This document shows positions 46,596 to 55,825 of a stretch of 64,000 nucleotides of DNA, one piece after another. Numbering within the stretch: position 1 is the first letter of the stretch; every line of letters begins with the position of its first letter. This DNA is from an uncultured Granulosicoccaceae bacterium (GTDB taxonomy: Bacteria > Pseudomonadota > Gammaproteobacteria > Granulosicoccales > Granulosicoccaceae). The stretch spans positions 18,324-82,323 of the forward strand of contig CALFCF010000016.1 in the NCBI GenBank assembly GCA_937951345.1. Reading direction: 5' to 3'. The notes beneath the pieces were generated by a model. It searched no databases and was not told where the DNA came from. It saw only the letters and a program-made list of their open reading frames with translations. A program made the position numbers and the translations under genes.

Positions 46596-47741
46596 GTGAG
46601 CGAAACATCACCTCTAATTTCCATTCGCGGCATCACCAAAAGCTTTGGCAATTTCATTGCCGTTGACAATATTGATCTCGATATCAATGAAGGTGAACTA
46701 TTCGTGTTGCTTGGGGGCTCCGGCTGTGGCAAGACGACACTGCTGCGCATGCTGGCAGGATTCGAAAAGCCTACATCCGGCACTATCTCAATTGAAGGGT
46801 CCGATATGACCGGTGTCGAGCCTTATGCAAGACCTGTCAACATGATGTTTCAATCCTATGCGTTGTTCCCGCATATGAGCGTGGAACGTAACGTCGGGTA
46901 TGGTTTAAAACGGGAAGGTGTTGCCAGAGCTGAACGCAAAAAGCGGGTAGATGAAATGCTGGAGATGGTTGAGCTGGAGCAGTTTTCCAAACGAAAGCCA
47001 CACCAGCTCTCGGGTGGTCAGCGGCAACGTGTTGCACTAGCGCGTTGCCTGATAAAACGACCAAAAGTTCTTCTGTTGGATGAACCTCTGGGTGCACTCG
47101 ATAAGCGCTTGCGCGAGCAAACACAATTCGAATTAATGAAATTACAGGATCGCCTGGGTACTACCTTTGTAGTGGTGACTCATGATCAGGAAGAGGCGAT
47201 GACACTGGCAACTCGTATAGCCGTCATGGACCAGGGCAAGTTTGTTCAAGTCGGCACCCCTGCCGAGATTTACGAGATGCCGCAATCGAGATTCGTCGCG
47301 GACTTTATCGGATCAATCAATATGATTGATGGTGTTGTCAAAAGCATCAGCGGCAATACCTTAACTATCCACGCCGAGAGCGATGACGCAAACTACACCG
47401 TTGAAAGCAATGATCAAATAGAAATCGGCGATCAGGTAAGTCTTGCGATTCGACCAGAGAAGATACATGTCGACGCCTACGACGCTGATAACAACAGCAA
47501 CCCAAGCGAACAAAAATCAGACAATACAGACAAAACGGACAATAGATTTATCGGCACCATCAGCGAAATGGCGTATCTGGGCGGCACATCGACATTGCGA
47601 GTAACCACGCGCGGAGGCCGGGTATTCCAGGTAACGTCAACCAACCGGAAACGACATTTAACTGGCAAACACGATCTTGACTGGGATGACCAGGTAGAGA
47701 TTTCTTTCTCTCCTTCAAACGCCATTGTACTCAAAAGCTGA
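46596..47741 (+). CDS. potG: Polyamine-type ABC ATPase (PotG-like)
   Basis: A 381-residue ATPase. Walker A GGSGCGKTT, signature LSGGQRQRVALAR, Walker B LLLDEPLGALDKRLRE, and switch His THDQEEAM are intact. The C-terminal TOBE region is present. The start is a GTG. The adjacent permease genes and the upstream substrate-binding protein support the PotFGHI assignment. Confidence 0.87.
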   Translation: MSETSPLISIRGITKSFGNFIAVDNIDLDINEGELFVLLGGSGCGKTTLLRMLAGFEKPTSGTISIEGSDMTGVEPYARPVNMMFQSYALFPHMSVERNVGYGLKREGVARAERKKRVDEMLEMVELEQFSKRKPHQLSGGQRQRVALARCLIKRPKVLLLDEPLGALDKRLREQTQFELMKLQDRLGTTFVVVTHDQEEAMTLATRIAVMDQGKFVQVGTPAEIYEMPQSRFVADFIGSINMIDGVVKSISGNTLTIHAESDDANYTVESNDQIEIGDQVSLAIRPEKIHVDAYDADNNSNPSEQKSDNTDKTDNRFIGTISEMAYLGGTSTLRVTTRGGRVFQVTSTNRKRHLTGKHDLDWDDQVEISFSPSNAIVLKS

Positions 47742-47765
47742 TCCGTAAAAGTTAATCTACCCGAC

Positions 47766-48734
47766 GTGTCAAATACACAGCCAACAGTCAACCAGTCAGC
47801 TTTAACCGGTGGTGAGCATGGCGCCTCGATGTCGCACAGAATATCTGACTGGTTACAAAGTCACTGGAAAGAGATCCTGCTCTGGGTTCCTTTTGCCTGG
47901 CTGCTATTTTTCTTTCTTACGCCTTTTTTTATTGTTATAAAAATCAGTATCGCCGAACCACTGATCGCCAGCCCGCCATTCTCAGCATTACTGGAATGGG
48001 GTGATGGGCTTTTGCCGGGCGTGTCAGCAACGATCGATAATTATGCTTATTTATGGGAAGACCCGCTGTACGTAAAAACCTATTTCAACTCCCTGCAAAT
48101 CGCTTCAGTCTGCACCGTGTTTTGCCTGCTTATCGGCTATCCGATGGCATACGGGATTGTGCGGGCCAACGGTAACTGGAAGTTGATTTTGTTATTACTC
48201 GTTATGCTGCCTTTCTGGTCTTCGTTTTTATTGCGAGTCTATGCATGGATGGGAATACTGGCTGATCAGGGCACTATTAACGATGTATTACTGTGGCTCG
48301 GCCTGATAGATAAGCCGGTCCGATTGCTTTATACCGAATTTGCGGTATACGTTGGCATCGTATACACCTATTTGCCATTTATGATACTGCCGCTCTATGC
48401 CAATCTGGAGAAGCTCGACTTTTCACTCAACGATGCTGCAGCTGACTTGGGTGCTCGCCCTACAACGACATTTTTTACAGTGACAGTCCCGTTAACCTGG
48501 CCGGGAATTGTCGCCGGCTGTCTGCTGGTTTTTATTCCAGCGACAGGTGAGTTCGTTATACCCGATCTACTCGGCGGCGGTAATGTTCTTATGATAGGAC
48601 GCGTACTATCCAGTGAATTCAATGCCAATCGCGACTGGCCGGTAGCAAGCGCGGTTGCTGTTGTATTACTGATTGTCCTGGTTGTACCGATGATGCTTTA
48701 CCACCGTGTGCAAGCTCACGAGAGTAATAGCTGA
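47766..48734 (+). CDS. potH: Polyamine-type ABC permease (PotH-like)
   Basis: A 322-residue membrane protein with six hydrophobic segments and the EAA loop SLNDAAADLGARPTTTFFTVTVPLT. The start is a GTG. It ends in TGATG, overlapping the next start by one base, so PotH and PotI are translationally coupled. Confidence 0.87.
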   Translation: MSNTQPTVNQSALTGGEHGASMSHRISDWLQSHWKEILLWVPFAWLLFFFLTPFFIVIKISIAEPLIASPPFSALLEWGDGLLPGVSATIDNYAYLWEDPLYVKTYFNSLQIASVCTVFCLLIGYPMAYGIVRANGNWKLILLLLVMLPFWSSFLLRVYAWMGILADQGTINDVLLWLGLIDKPVRLLYTEFAVYVGIVYTYLPFMILPLYANLEKLDFSLNDAAADLGARPTTTFFTVTVPLTWPGIVAGCLLVFIPATGEFVIPDLLGGGNVLMIGRVLSSEFNANRDWPVASAVAVVLLIVLVVPMMLYHRVQAHESNS

Positions 48735-49573
48735 TGTACGGCAAACGCTCAAAGTTCCTGACAACCTGCCTGCTACTGGGTTTCACGTTTCTGTACCTGC
48801 CAATCATTCTGATGGCGATCTATTCATTCAACTACTCCCGGTTGTTGCCGGTCTGGGGTGGATGGTCAACACGATGGTACAAAGAGCTATTCAACAGCCC
48901 TGAAGTCTGGCAAGCCACTCTTCTGAGTTTAAAAATCGCTTGTCTGACCGCAACTATAGCGATGATTCTTGGCACGATGGCGGGAATCGCAATTGTTCGT
49001 GTCCGCAAGTTTCGCGGCCGCACCCTATTTACGGGCATGATCTCAGCACCACTTGTTATGCCGGAAGTCATTACAGGCCTTTCATTGCTCTTATTATTTA
49101 TTACATTGCAACAGACGATTGGCTGGCCACAGCGGCGTGGCATGACAACTATCACGATTGCCCATATCACTTTTGCGATGGCATTTGTGGCAATAATCAT
49201 TCAGTCGCGATTGACATCCAGTGACCGATCGCTTGAAGAAGCAGCCAGTGATCTGGGCGCAAAACCTTTCAGGGTTCTGTTCGATATAACCCTACCCATG
49301 CTCGCTCCCGGAATGATAGCTGGCTGGCTTCTGGCATTTACTCTGTCGCTTGATGATCTGATCATCGCGAGCTTCGTCACAGGGCCAGGCAGCACAACAC
49401 TGCCTATGTTGATCTATTCGCGCATCAGACTGGGACTGAAGCCGGACATTAATGCACTGGCTACTGTGATGATCGGTGTGGTGGCCATAGTTGTTTTGAT
49501 TGCTGGCCTGTTAATGTATCTTCAGGCACGCCGCAGCAGAGCAGCCGCTAAAGCAGAGGCCATGGACTCATGA
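48734..49573 (+). CDS. potI: Polyamine-type ABC permease (PotI-like)
   Basis: A 279-residue partner permease with six helices and the EAA loop SLEEAASDLGAKPFRVLFDITLP. The start overlaps the PotH stop. Together the four genes form a complete importer. Confidence 0.87.
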   Translation: MYGKRSKFLTTCLLLGFTFLYLPIILMAIYSFNYSRLLPVWGGWSTRWYKELFNSPEVWQATLLSLKIACLTATIAMILGTMAGIAIVRVRKFRGRTLFTGMISAPLVMPEVITGLSLLLLFITLQQTIGWPQRRGMTTITIAHITFAMAFVAIIIQSRLTSSDRSLEEAASDLGAKPFRVLFDITLPMLAPGMIAGWLLAFTLSLDDLIIASFVTGPGSTTLPMLIYSRIRLGLKPDINALATVMIGVVAIVVLIAGLLMYLQARRSRAAAKAEAMDS

Positions 49574-49627
49574 TTTCGGCAGACCGAAAAACCACTTATC
49601 GCTGACCTAAGAACGGAGGGACAAACA

Positions 49628-49990
49628 ATGAAGCCTGTAAACAAAGATGATCGGGTTGTTGTCAATATTGCCAATGCAACGTTCAAACCCTGGGCTCTGG
49701 AAGATGGTTCTGTCGACAACTCACAATCTCTGGTTCAGCTGAACGATAAAAAACCGGCTGGTGTAGGGTTTCATTTGTATCGCATGGCGCCCGGAACCAC
49801 CACCACAGCACATCGTCATACCGGTGACGAGGAGTTTTACGTTCTCGAAGGCGATCTGACCGACAACGATGGCTATGAGTACAAACCTGGTGACCTGGTA
49901 TTGATGAAAGAAGGCACCGAACATAATTCGACAACCAGAAACGGTTGTACATTGCTGGTACATATTGAAACTGAGGAAGCGCCCGTATAG
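49628..49990 (+). CDS. Cupin-domain protein
   Basis: A 120-residue single-domain cupin with a strong ribosome binding site (GGAGGG) before the ATG. Metal-binding His residues are in TAHRHTGDEEFYVLEGDLTDND and KEGTEHNS. Such small cupins are often dioxygenases, isomerases or sugar-binding sensors; this one sits between the polyamine importer and the M24 hydrolase and may act on the same substrate. Confidence 0.85.
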   Translation: MKPVNKDDRVVVNIANATFKPWALEDGSVDNSQSLVQLNDKKPAGVGFHLYRMAPGTTTTAHRHTGDEEFYVLEGDLTDNDGYEYKPGDLVLMKEGTEHNSTTRNGCTLLVHIETEEAPV

Positions 49991-50017
49991 CAACGACTCA
50001 ACAGTGATCACAGGAAC

Positions 50018-51208
50018 ATGCCAACAATCGACAATCTGCCGTTTTCACTAGAAGAATATGCCGCTCGCCTGACGAGAGTCAGGCAGGCCATGCAGCAATT
50101 CGATATCGAACTACTCGTTGTAACTGATCCGACCAACATGGCATGGCTTACCGGTTATGACGGTTGGTCATTTTATGTTCATCAGTGTGTCTTAATCACG
50201 TTTGACGGCGAACCCGTCTGGTTTGGACGCGAACAGGACGCCAACGGCGCTAAGCGCACCTGCTACCTGCACAGTGACAATATCATCGGATATCCTGATC
50301 ACTATGTGCAATCCACTGAGCGTCATCCAATGGATTTTTTATCCGCTCAGATACTCGAACGCGGATGGACGCATCAACACGTTGGTGTTGAGATGGACAA
50401 CTACTGGTTCTCGGCAAAAGCCTACCAGTCGCTACAGGAGCATTTAAAAAACACAACATTTGTGGATGCTACTGCACTTGTAAACTGGCAGCGTGCTGTC
50501 AAATCAAAAGCAGAGATCGACTACATGCGTAAAGCCGCACGGCTTGTCGAGCACATGCATCAACGTATCGCAGAAAAAGCAGAACCGGGAATACGCAAAT
50601 GTGATTTGGTCGCAGACATTTACGATGCCGGATTACGTTACAAAAGCGAACTCGGTGCCGGAGGCGACTACCCGGCTATCGTTCCCTTGCTGCCATCAGG
50701 TCCCGCAGCAGATGCTCCGCATTTAACCTGGGATGATCAACCGATGATCACAGGTGAAGGCACTTTTTTCGAGATTGCCGGTGTATACAAACGCTACCAC
50801 TGCCCGTTATCGCGAACGATCTTTCTTGGCAAACCGACAAGAGAGTTCGTAAATGCAGAAAAAGCTGTTCTTGAAGGACTCGAGAAAGGACTTGAGCAAG
50901 CCCGTTCAGGTAATCACTGTGAAGATATCGCGAATGCATTCTTCGCGGTTCTGAAAAAATACGGCATAGAAAAGAATAACCGTGCTGGTTACTCCATAGG
51001 CATGTCCTATCCGCCGGATTGGGGTGAGCGAACAATGTCGCTGCGACCCGGAGACAAAACACTACTTGAAACAAACATGACGTTTCATTTTATGACAGGG
51101 CTGTGGATGGATGGGTGGGGCTTTGAAATTACCGAGAGCATAGTTATCGGTGAAAAAAAGCCTGAATGTCTCGCTAATGTACCGAGGGAACTGTTGATAA
51201 AACCCTGA
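50018..51208 (+). CDS. M24-family hydrolase, ectoine hydrolase (DoeA/EutD)-like
   Basis: A 396-residue pita-bread-fold protein. Motifs that I associate with ectoine hydrolases (DoeA/EutD): DPTNMAWLTGYDGWSFYVHQ, YPDHYVQSTERHPMDFL, GYSIGMSYPPDWGERTMSL and the C-terminal WGFEITESIV. These enzymes open the ectoine ring to N-acetyl-diaminobutyrate. The usual partners doeB/doeC are not in this window, though the class III aminotransferase at 42.3 kb could be doeD-like. A general proline dipeptidase (M24B) role remains possible. It lies directly after the cupin and before an MFS transporter. Confidence 0.75.
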   Translation: MPTIDNLPFSLEEYAARLTRVRQAMQQFDIELLVVTDPTNMAWLTGYDGWSFYVHQCVLITFDGEPVWFGREQDANGAKRTCYLHSDNIIGYPDHYVQSTERHPMDFLSAQILERGWTHQHVGVEMDNYWFSAKAYQSLQEHLKNTTFVDATALVNWQRAVKSKAEIDYMRKAARLVEHMHQRIAEKAEPGIRKCDLVADIYDAGLRYKSELGAGGDYPAIVPLLPSGPAADAPHLTWDDQPMITGEGTFFEIAGVYKRYHCPLSRTIFLGKPTREFVNAEKAVLEGLEKGLEQARSGNHCEDIANAFFAVLKKYGIEKNNRAGYSIGMSYPPDWGERTMSLRPGDKTLLETNMTFHFMTGLWMDGWGFEITESIVIGEKKPECLANVPRELLIKP

Positions 51209-51255
51209 TATAAGAAATTCTTGAAATACTATCGAAAAGGAGATTCACTACACGG

Positions 51256-52548
51256 ATGTCAATTGTCAAACAACCAGCGACTAAAAAGAAATTCCTCAAC
51301 AAACTGCTGGGCAATAAACTGTTGGGCAATGAGCCATTTGGCCCTCATTCCACAACCGTGCTCTCTTGCTGTGCTATCAGCACTGTACTTGGAACAATAC
51401 ATGCGTTTTCAGTGTTCATCCCTGAGTGGGAGCTACTACTTCAGGTAAATCGTGGACAGATCAACCTGGTCTATTCTATTGCGTTAGTCTCTCTGACTTT
51501 AGCTGTTTTATGGGGCTACAAACTGTTTGCCATACTAAGCCCTTTAGTCATCTTGCTGATCGTCTCTATTGGCACCGGTGCCGGGTTGTGGATAGCAGCT
51601 GAATCGGTTTCATTAACAACACTTTACCTGTCGTATGGTTGCTTGTTTGGTGCTGCCAATGGTTTAGGTTATGGCTATGTCTTGCAACTAGCTGGTCAAA
51701 CCGCGGCAAAGCGTCATACTTTGGCTATGGGTCTCACCACGGCTAGCTATGCACTGGGAGCCACAGTCGCCCCACCACTGCTATTGGCATTGATTAACTA
51801 CAGCGGCAACGGCCTTGCACTTAAAATTTCTGCTGTCGTTATATTGGTTGTGATAGCAATATTTGCACAGTTGATCAACCGGGATAGAGCCGTATTTTCC
51901 AGCAATGCTGAGAAACACACTATAAGATTGAATGATCAACAGCGACGCTGTCGATACACATCATGGCTTGCTTACGGATTAGCTGTCTTTGCCGGGCTAA
52001 TGATAATCGGTCACGCTTATACACTAGCCAGCTGGTATGGATATACAGGTGTACAACTAGCACTTGTCCCGGTCGTGTTGAGCCTCGGCAATTTACTCGG
52101 CGGTTGTTTATCCGGTTATATAGCCATGCGTATTAGCATTAGAATTTTAATCGCATGGTTGCCGCTACTGGGCGCAGTTGCAGTCGCAGCGCTTTATGCG
52201 GCTGCATTATTTTTGCAGACAGATACCAACACAAATCTTAATGCGATCTCCAATTTATATTGGTTGAGCGCAACAGCTTTTGTGATGATAGGTTTCGCAT
52301 ACGGTGCGACGATCGCTTTGTATCCAGTACTTATATTCGATTTATACGGCAAGTTACTTTCTGCCAGAATATACGGACAGGTATTTACCGCCTGGGGTTT
52401 CGCCGGATTAATCGCACCAACAGCTGCCGGGATATTGTACGACCGATTTACCAGTTACCTACCCGCTCTGGCAATTGCCATTGTGCTGAGTCTAATGTCA
52501 ACCATCGTTATCAGGCGATTGCCAACGCAGGCCGAGCTTCTTCAATAG
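51256..52548 (+). CDS. MFS transporter (OFA/monocarboxylate-like)
   Basis: A 430-residue membrane protein with twelve hydrophobic segments. The AAGGAG ribosome binding site precedes the ATG at 51256. Motifs such as LSYGCLFGAANGLGYGYV and the middle loop are of the oxalate/formate- or monocarboxylate-type MFS. Its last 51 bases overlap the convergent old yellow enzyme gene. It probably moves an organic anion or product of this island. Confidence 0.82.
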   Translation: MSIVKQPATKKKFLNKLLGNKLLGNEPFGPHSTTVLSCCAISTVLGTIHAFSVFIPEWELLLQVNRGQINLVYSIALVSLTLAVLWGYKLFAILSPLVILLIVSIGTGAGLWIAAESVSLTTLYLSYGCLFGAANGLGYGYVLQLAGQTAAKRHTLAMGLTTASYALGATVAPPLLLALINYSGNGLALKISAVVILVVIAIFAQLINRDRAVFSSNAEKHTIRLNDQQRRCRYTSWLAYGLAVFAGLMIIGHAYTLASWYGYTGVQLALVPVVLSLGNLLGGCLSGYIAMRISIRILIAWLPLLGAVAVAALYAAALFLQTDTNTNLNAISNLYWLSATAFVMIGFAYGATIALYPVLIFDLYGKLLSARIYGQVFTAWGFAGLIAPTAAGILYDRFTSYLPALAIAIVLSLMSTIVIRRLPTQAELLQ

Positions 52549-53658
52549 TCGATCACGCTTCATCAGCCACCACCCGGATTCAATAGGGGCCAGTTCGTGA
52601 TTATCATTGATACCGAGTTCAATTGCTGATTGCAATGGCCAGTTAGGATTTGCGAGTAGTTCACGCGCCAACGCAATCATATCCACCTGTCCGGTCTCGA
52701 TCACCTGTTCACAGTGCTTGCAGTCCCACAAAAAACCGACGCCCATCGTCGCAACACCGGTAGCAGATTTCAGGTCTGATGCAAAAGGGATCTGAAACCC
52801 TTGTTCAATCTTCATACGGCGCGGTCTGTCTTTACCACCAATGCCCCCCGTTGACACATCAATCATGTCGACACCAGCCTGTTGAAGAGCTTCAGCAACC
52901 TTAATGGTGTCTTCAATTTCAAGCCCACCGTCAAGCCAGTCAGTAGCGGACAAGCGGAACGCCAGCGGCAAGTCGTCAGGCCAATATCGACGAATGGATG
53001 TTGCTGTTTCCACAGCAAATCGCATACGATTTTCAAGACTTCCACCCCAGTCATCCTGCCGGGAGTTCGAGATAGGCGATAGAAATTGGTGTATTAAAAA
53101 ACCATGAGCCGCGTACACTTCAATAATTTTGAATCCGGCTTTGAGCGAACGTGCCGCTGACTCGCCAAATGCACTAATCACCCGTTCAATATCAGCAACG
53201 CTCATCTCTTCAGGTGAAGGCCAGCCGTCTGCATAAGGTATTGCAGACGGTGCGATAGCCTGCCAGGGCGCTTCATTTCTCTCGCTTATATCTTCATCAT
53301 TAACCGGTGTTTCGTTGTGCCACGGTCTGCGTTCGGAGGCTTTGCGTCCGGCATGTGCCAATTGAATTCCCGGTACAGCGTTTTCAGCCGAGATAAACGC
53401 CGCAATTTCACTTAACCGCTCGATCTGCGCGTCTTCCCACAGCCCTAAGTCGCCGTGTGTTCTGCGTCCGTCGCGTTCCACTGCTGTGGCTTCTGCGTAT
53501 ATCAGGCCGGCACCCCCTTGGGCAAATCGACCCAGGTGCACCAGATGCCAATTGTTTGCATAGCCTTCGATCGCTCGATACTGGCTCATCGGAGATACAG
53601 CGATCCGGTTTTTGAAAGTCAGACTACGTAGTTCGAAAGGTGAGAAAAGTGATGACAT
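52498..53658 (-). CDS. NADH:flavin oxidoreductase (old yellow enzyme, YqjM-type)
   Basis: A 386-residue FMN enzyme. LRSLTFKNRIAVSPMSQYRA, PGIQLAHAGRKASERRPW (YqjM-type with A-H-A-G-R-K-A), VEVYAAHGFLIHQFLSP-like segment (EVYAAHGF) and SNSRQDDWGGSLENRMRF are the classical motifs. It reduces activated C=C bonds. It is convergent with, and overlaps by 51 bases, the MFS gene; 25 bases before it on the same strand ends another MFS gene, so the latter and the enzyme form one unit. Confidence 0.9.
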   Translation of the reverse strand: MSSLFSPFELRSLTFKNRIAVSPMSQYRAIEGYANNWHLVHLGRFAQGGAGLIYAEATAVERDGRRTHGDLGLWEDAQIERLSEIAAFISAENAVPGIQLAHAGRKASERRPWHNETPVNDEDISERNEAPWQAIAPSAIPYADGWPSPEEMSVADIERVISAFGESAARSLKAGFKIIEVYAAHGFLIHQFLSPISNSRQDDWGGSLENRMRFAVETATSIRRYWPDDLPLAFRLSATDWLDGGLEIEDTIKVAEALQQAGVDMIDVSTGGIGGKDRPRRMKIEQGFQIPFASDLKSATGVATMGVGFLWDCKHCEQVIETGQVDMIALARELLANPNWPLQSAIELGINDNHELAPIESGWWLMKRDRLLKKLGLRWQSPDNDG

Positions 53659-53683
53659 ATCCGTTTACTCTCGAAAAATTCAA

Positions 53684-54937
53684 TCAGGTGTTTGTTCCTT
53701 GTTTAGGATCGTTATTTTGACTGTAAAGTTCAGCGTACCGAATCTCCGGGACAATCCAGAAAAGCGAAGCGCCCAGAAACGTGAAAATCGCGCAAAATAC
53801 GAATCCACTTGCATAACCACCCGTGAGATCATATAAATATCCAGCCGTGAAAGCGCCTATAGCAGCACCAACGCCCTGACCCAGATTAGCCGCACCATAA
53901 ATTGAGGCTAAGCCGCGGCCTGAAAAATAGACTGCCATCAATGTTGTGATAATCGGGCCACGTGCACCGGCTGATAAACCAAATGTGATAACGAACAAAC
54001 CCAACCAGATATTGCTGGCCTGAACCTGCAGCATGGCAAGGGCTGCGATGCCGATGAAACTCAGACAATAACTGAGCGTGGCTACACGATGCTTGGGCCA
54101 GTAATCAGCCGCTACGCCTGTTAATGCCATCCCCGGGAAGGTCAACATACCTACAAGCCCGAACGCCAGGGCGGCATTCACCTTTGAAAAACCATGTTCA
54201 ACCAGATAGGCGACTACCTGCAGACTGATTCCAAATATTCCGATAGCTGTGAAACAGAAGATACCAGTGAACCCCCAGAACGCGCGGGTTTTAAGTGCAT
54301 CGGACAATGCAGGCCCACCGGTTGCCTTGCCCGATGCTGTTTTACGTGGATTGTCGACAGCGCCTCTGGCGATAACCCGCCAGGGAAGAAAGAGCGAAAC
54401 CACAAATAGAACGGAAAACAGTACTCCACCCGCCAAATAGGTGGATTGCCAACCCATACCATCCAATGACAGCTGTGCCAAGGGAACAAGGCATAGCGTA
54501 CCGAGTCCCTGGCCGGCATAGGCGACCGATAAAGCCGATGACAACCGGCGATCAAACCAACGGGAGACCAGACTTTGCGACGGAATAATCCCGATCATTG
54601 CAGAGCCAATTCCACCACCAATACCCACTACCAGGTAGAACTGCCAGAGACTCGATAACTGGCTAGCTACCCCATAGCCAACAGCTAATAGTAAACAACC
54701 GGTTAAATAGTTAAATCTCGCCCCGAAATTATCAAACGTCATGCCTGCGAGAAGAGAGCCAATGCCAAGCGCGACCATGTAAACAGAATAAACCGATGCG
54801 ACAGCAGCACGTTCCCATCCGAACTGATCGCTCAGTGGCAGTAAAAAAACAGTGAACGTTTCACCGGAGCCGCGACTCAGCGCAGTCATCACGACACATA
54901 ACAGGAGCACCAGCAATGCAGCAATTCTAGTTGCCAT
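53684..54937 (-). CDS. MFS transporter (monocarboxylate-porter-like)
   Basis: A 417-residue protein with twelve hydrophobic segments. The N-terminal helix LSRGSGETFTVFLLPLSDQFGWERA and the loop ISLQVVAYLVEHGFSKVNAALAFG are of the monocarboxylate-type. It ends 25 bases before the OYE start and is preceded by the second MITE-like copy 36 bases upstream of its ATG. Confidence 0.85.
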   Translation of the reverse strand: MATRIAALLVLLLCVVMTALSRGSGETFTVFLLPLSDQFGWERAAVASVYSVYMVALGIGSLLAGMTFDNFGARFNYLTGCLLLAVGYGVASQLSSLWQFYLVVGIGGGIGSAMIGIIPSQSLVSRWFDRRLSSALSVAYAGQGLGTLCLVPLAQLSLDGMGWQSTYLAGGVLFSVLFVVSLFLPWRVIARGAVDNPRKTASGKATGGPALSDALKTRAFWGFTGIFCFTAIGIFGISLQVVAYLVEHGFSKVNAALAFGLVGMLTFPGMALTGVAADYWPKHRVATLSYCLSFIGIAALAMLQVQASNIWLGLFVITFGLSAGARGPIITTLMAVYFSGRGLASIYGAANLGQGVGAAIGAFTAGYLYDLTGGYASGFVFCAIFTFLGASLFWIVPEIRYAELYSQNNDPKQGTNT

Positions 54938-54972
54938 ATTATGAATACTGGCTCAACGTGAGACTGACAATT

Positions 54973-55219
54973 TAACCTGCTCTATTCATGAAGGGTTCGC
55001 CACCAGAGTCTGGCTACCTAAGCAGGTCGCTCGATTGAGCGAAATTCGTAGAAATCTACGGGTTGAGCTCAATCGAGTGAGCTGCGACGGCAGACGGGCA
55101 CTGGGGGTGAATAGAAAACAGTGTGCGCACACCCGCAGCGACGCTAAAACTGCTTTGCTAACTTGAAATGGCTTAGTTTTCATTGTCACTGTTTTCGCCT
55201 TCGTGAATAGAGCAGGCTA
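54973..55219. mobile_element. MITE-like element, copy 2, inserted in the dsrC stop codon
   Basis: A 247-base copy of the element at 34828, same orientation, again flanked by TA (54973-54974 and 55218-55219). The right TA is the first two bases, read on the minus strand, of the dsrC stop codon; the element supplies the third base. If the element and one TA are removed mentally, the stop reads TAA. So the insertion changed TAA to TAG and left the protein intact. It lies between dsrC and the MFS gene start. Confidence 0.88.
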
Positions 55220-55549
55220 GACGCAGCCGGTAGGTTTAGGCAATCCGGCATAACGGCAAGCCTGTTTAGCCGGCCCCTCCGGGTAAAGTTGATACAGGTA
55301 CTTGCTGTTACCTTTTTCCTTGCCCAATTTTCTGCCAACTGCTTTGGTTAAGATGCGTATTGCGGGTGCAATCTGATATTCCTCATAATACTCACGCAAA
55401 AAATGAATAACTTCCCAGTGGCTGTCTGTCAACTCACAGCTGTCAGATTCAGCCATCTTAAGCGTAATTTCGCGGCTCCATACGTTAAAATCAAGCAAAT
55501 ATCCCTCTTCATCGGTATCGTAGATTGTACCGTCTACCTCGATCGGCAT
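55217..55549 (-). CDS. dsrC: DsrC-type sulfur-carrier protein (two-Cys form)
   Basis: A 110-residue DsrC/TusE protein: EVDGTIYDTDEEGYLLDFNVW, LTDSHWEVIHFLREYYEEY, GNSKYLYQLYPEGPAKQ and the tail CRYAGLPKPTGCV. Both cysteines of the C-terminal arm are present (C98 and C109, the C-x10-C pair), whereas TusE of E. coli has only the last. This suggests DsrC-type chemistry (sulfur carrier in sulfite reduction or sulfur oxidation) rather than a pure tRNA-thiolation role. No dsrAB, tusBCD or dsrEFH genes are in the window. The stop codon is provided by the inserted MITE-like element. Confidence 0.87.
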   Translation of the reverse strand: MPIEVDGTIYDTDEEGYLLDFNVWSREITLKMAESDSCELTDSHWEVIHFLREYYEEYQIAPAIRILTKAVGRKLGKEKGNSKYLYQLYPEGPAKQACRYAGLPKPTGCV

Positions 55550-55825
55550 TGTGTTTCTCGTTACGTGGTGTTGAAGCCGTCAACAGTGTGTCAAACAGGC
55601 CAGGTTTCAGTAAATCGGGGGTGAAAATATCATAGACAGAATCAAGTGCCCTGCCCCACTAATCCGATAATGCTACTTGTTATTCTGCCATCTTTCTGCC
55701 GGGGATGCCCGCCGGTATTCGACTTGTGCCGGTGCTACCGAACCCGCTGTCACGCTACATTGACCTGAAGGTAATCAGACCATCGTTTACTGAAACACAA
55801 ACGTTCAGCTGAATGGATGCCAAAA

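Noticed and set aside
52498..52548. 51-base overlap of MFS and old yellow enzyme gene ends considered as an annotation error
   Set aside because: Both C-termini read normally, and the genes are convergent; overlap of this size is acceptable.
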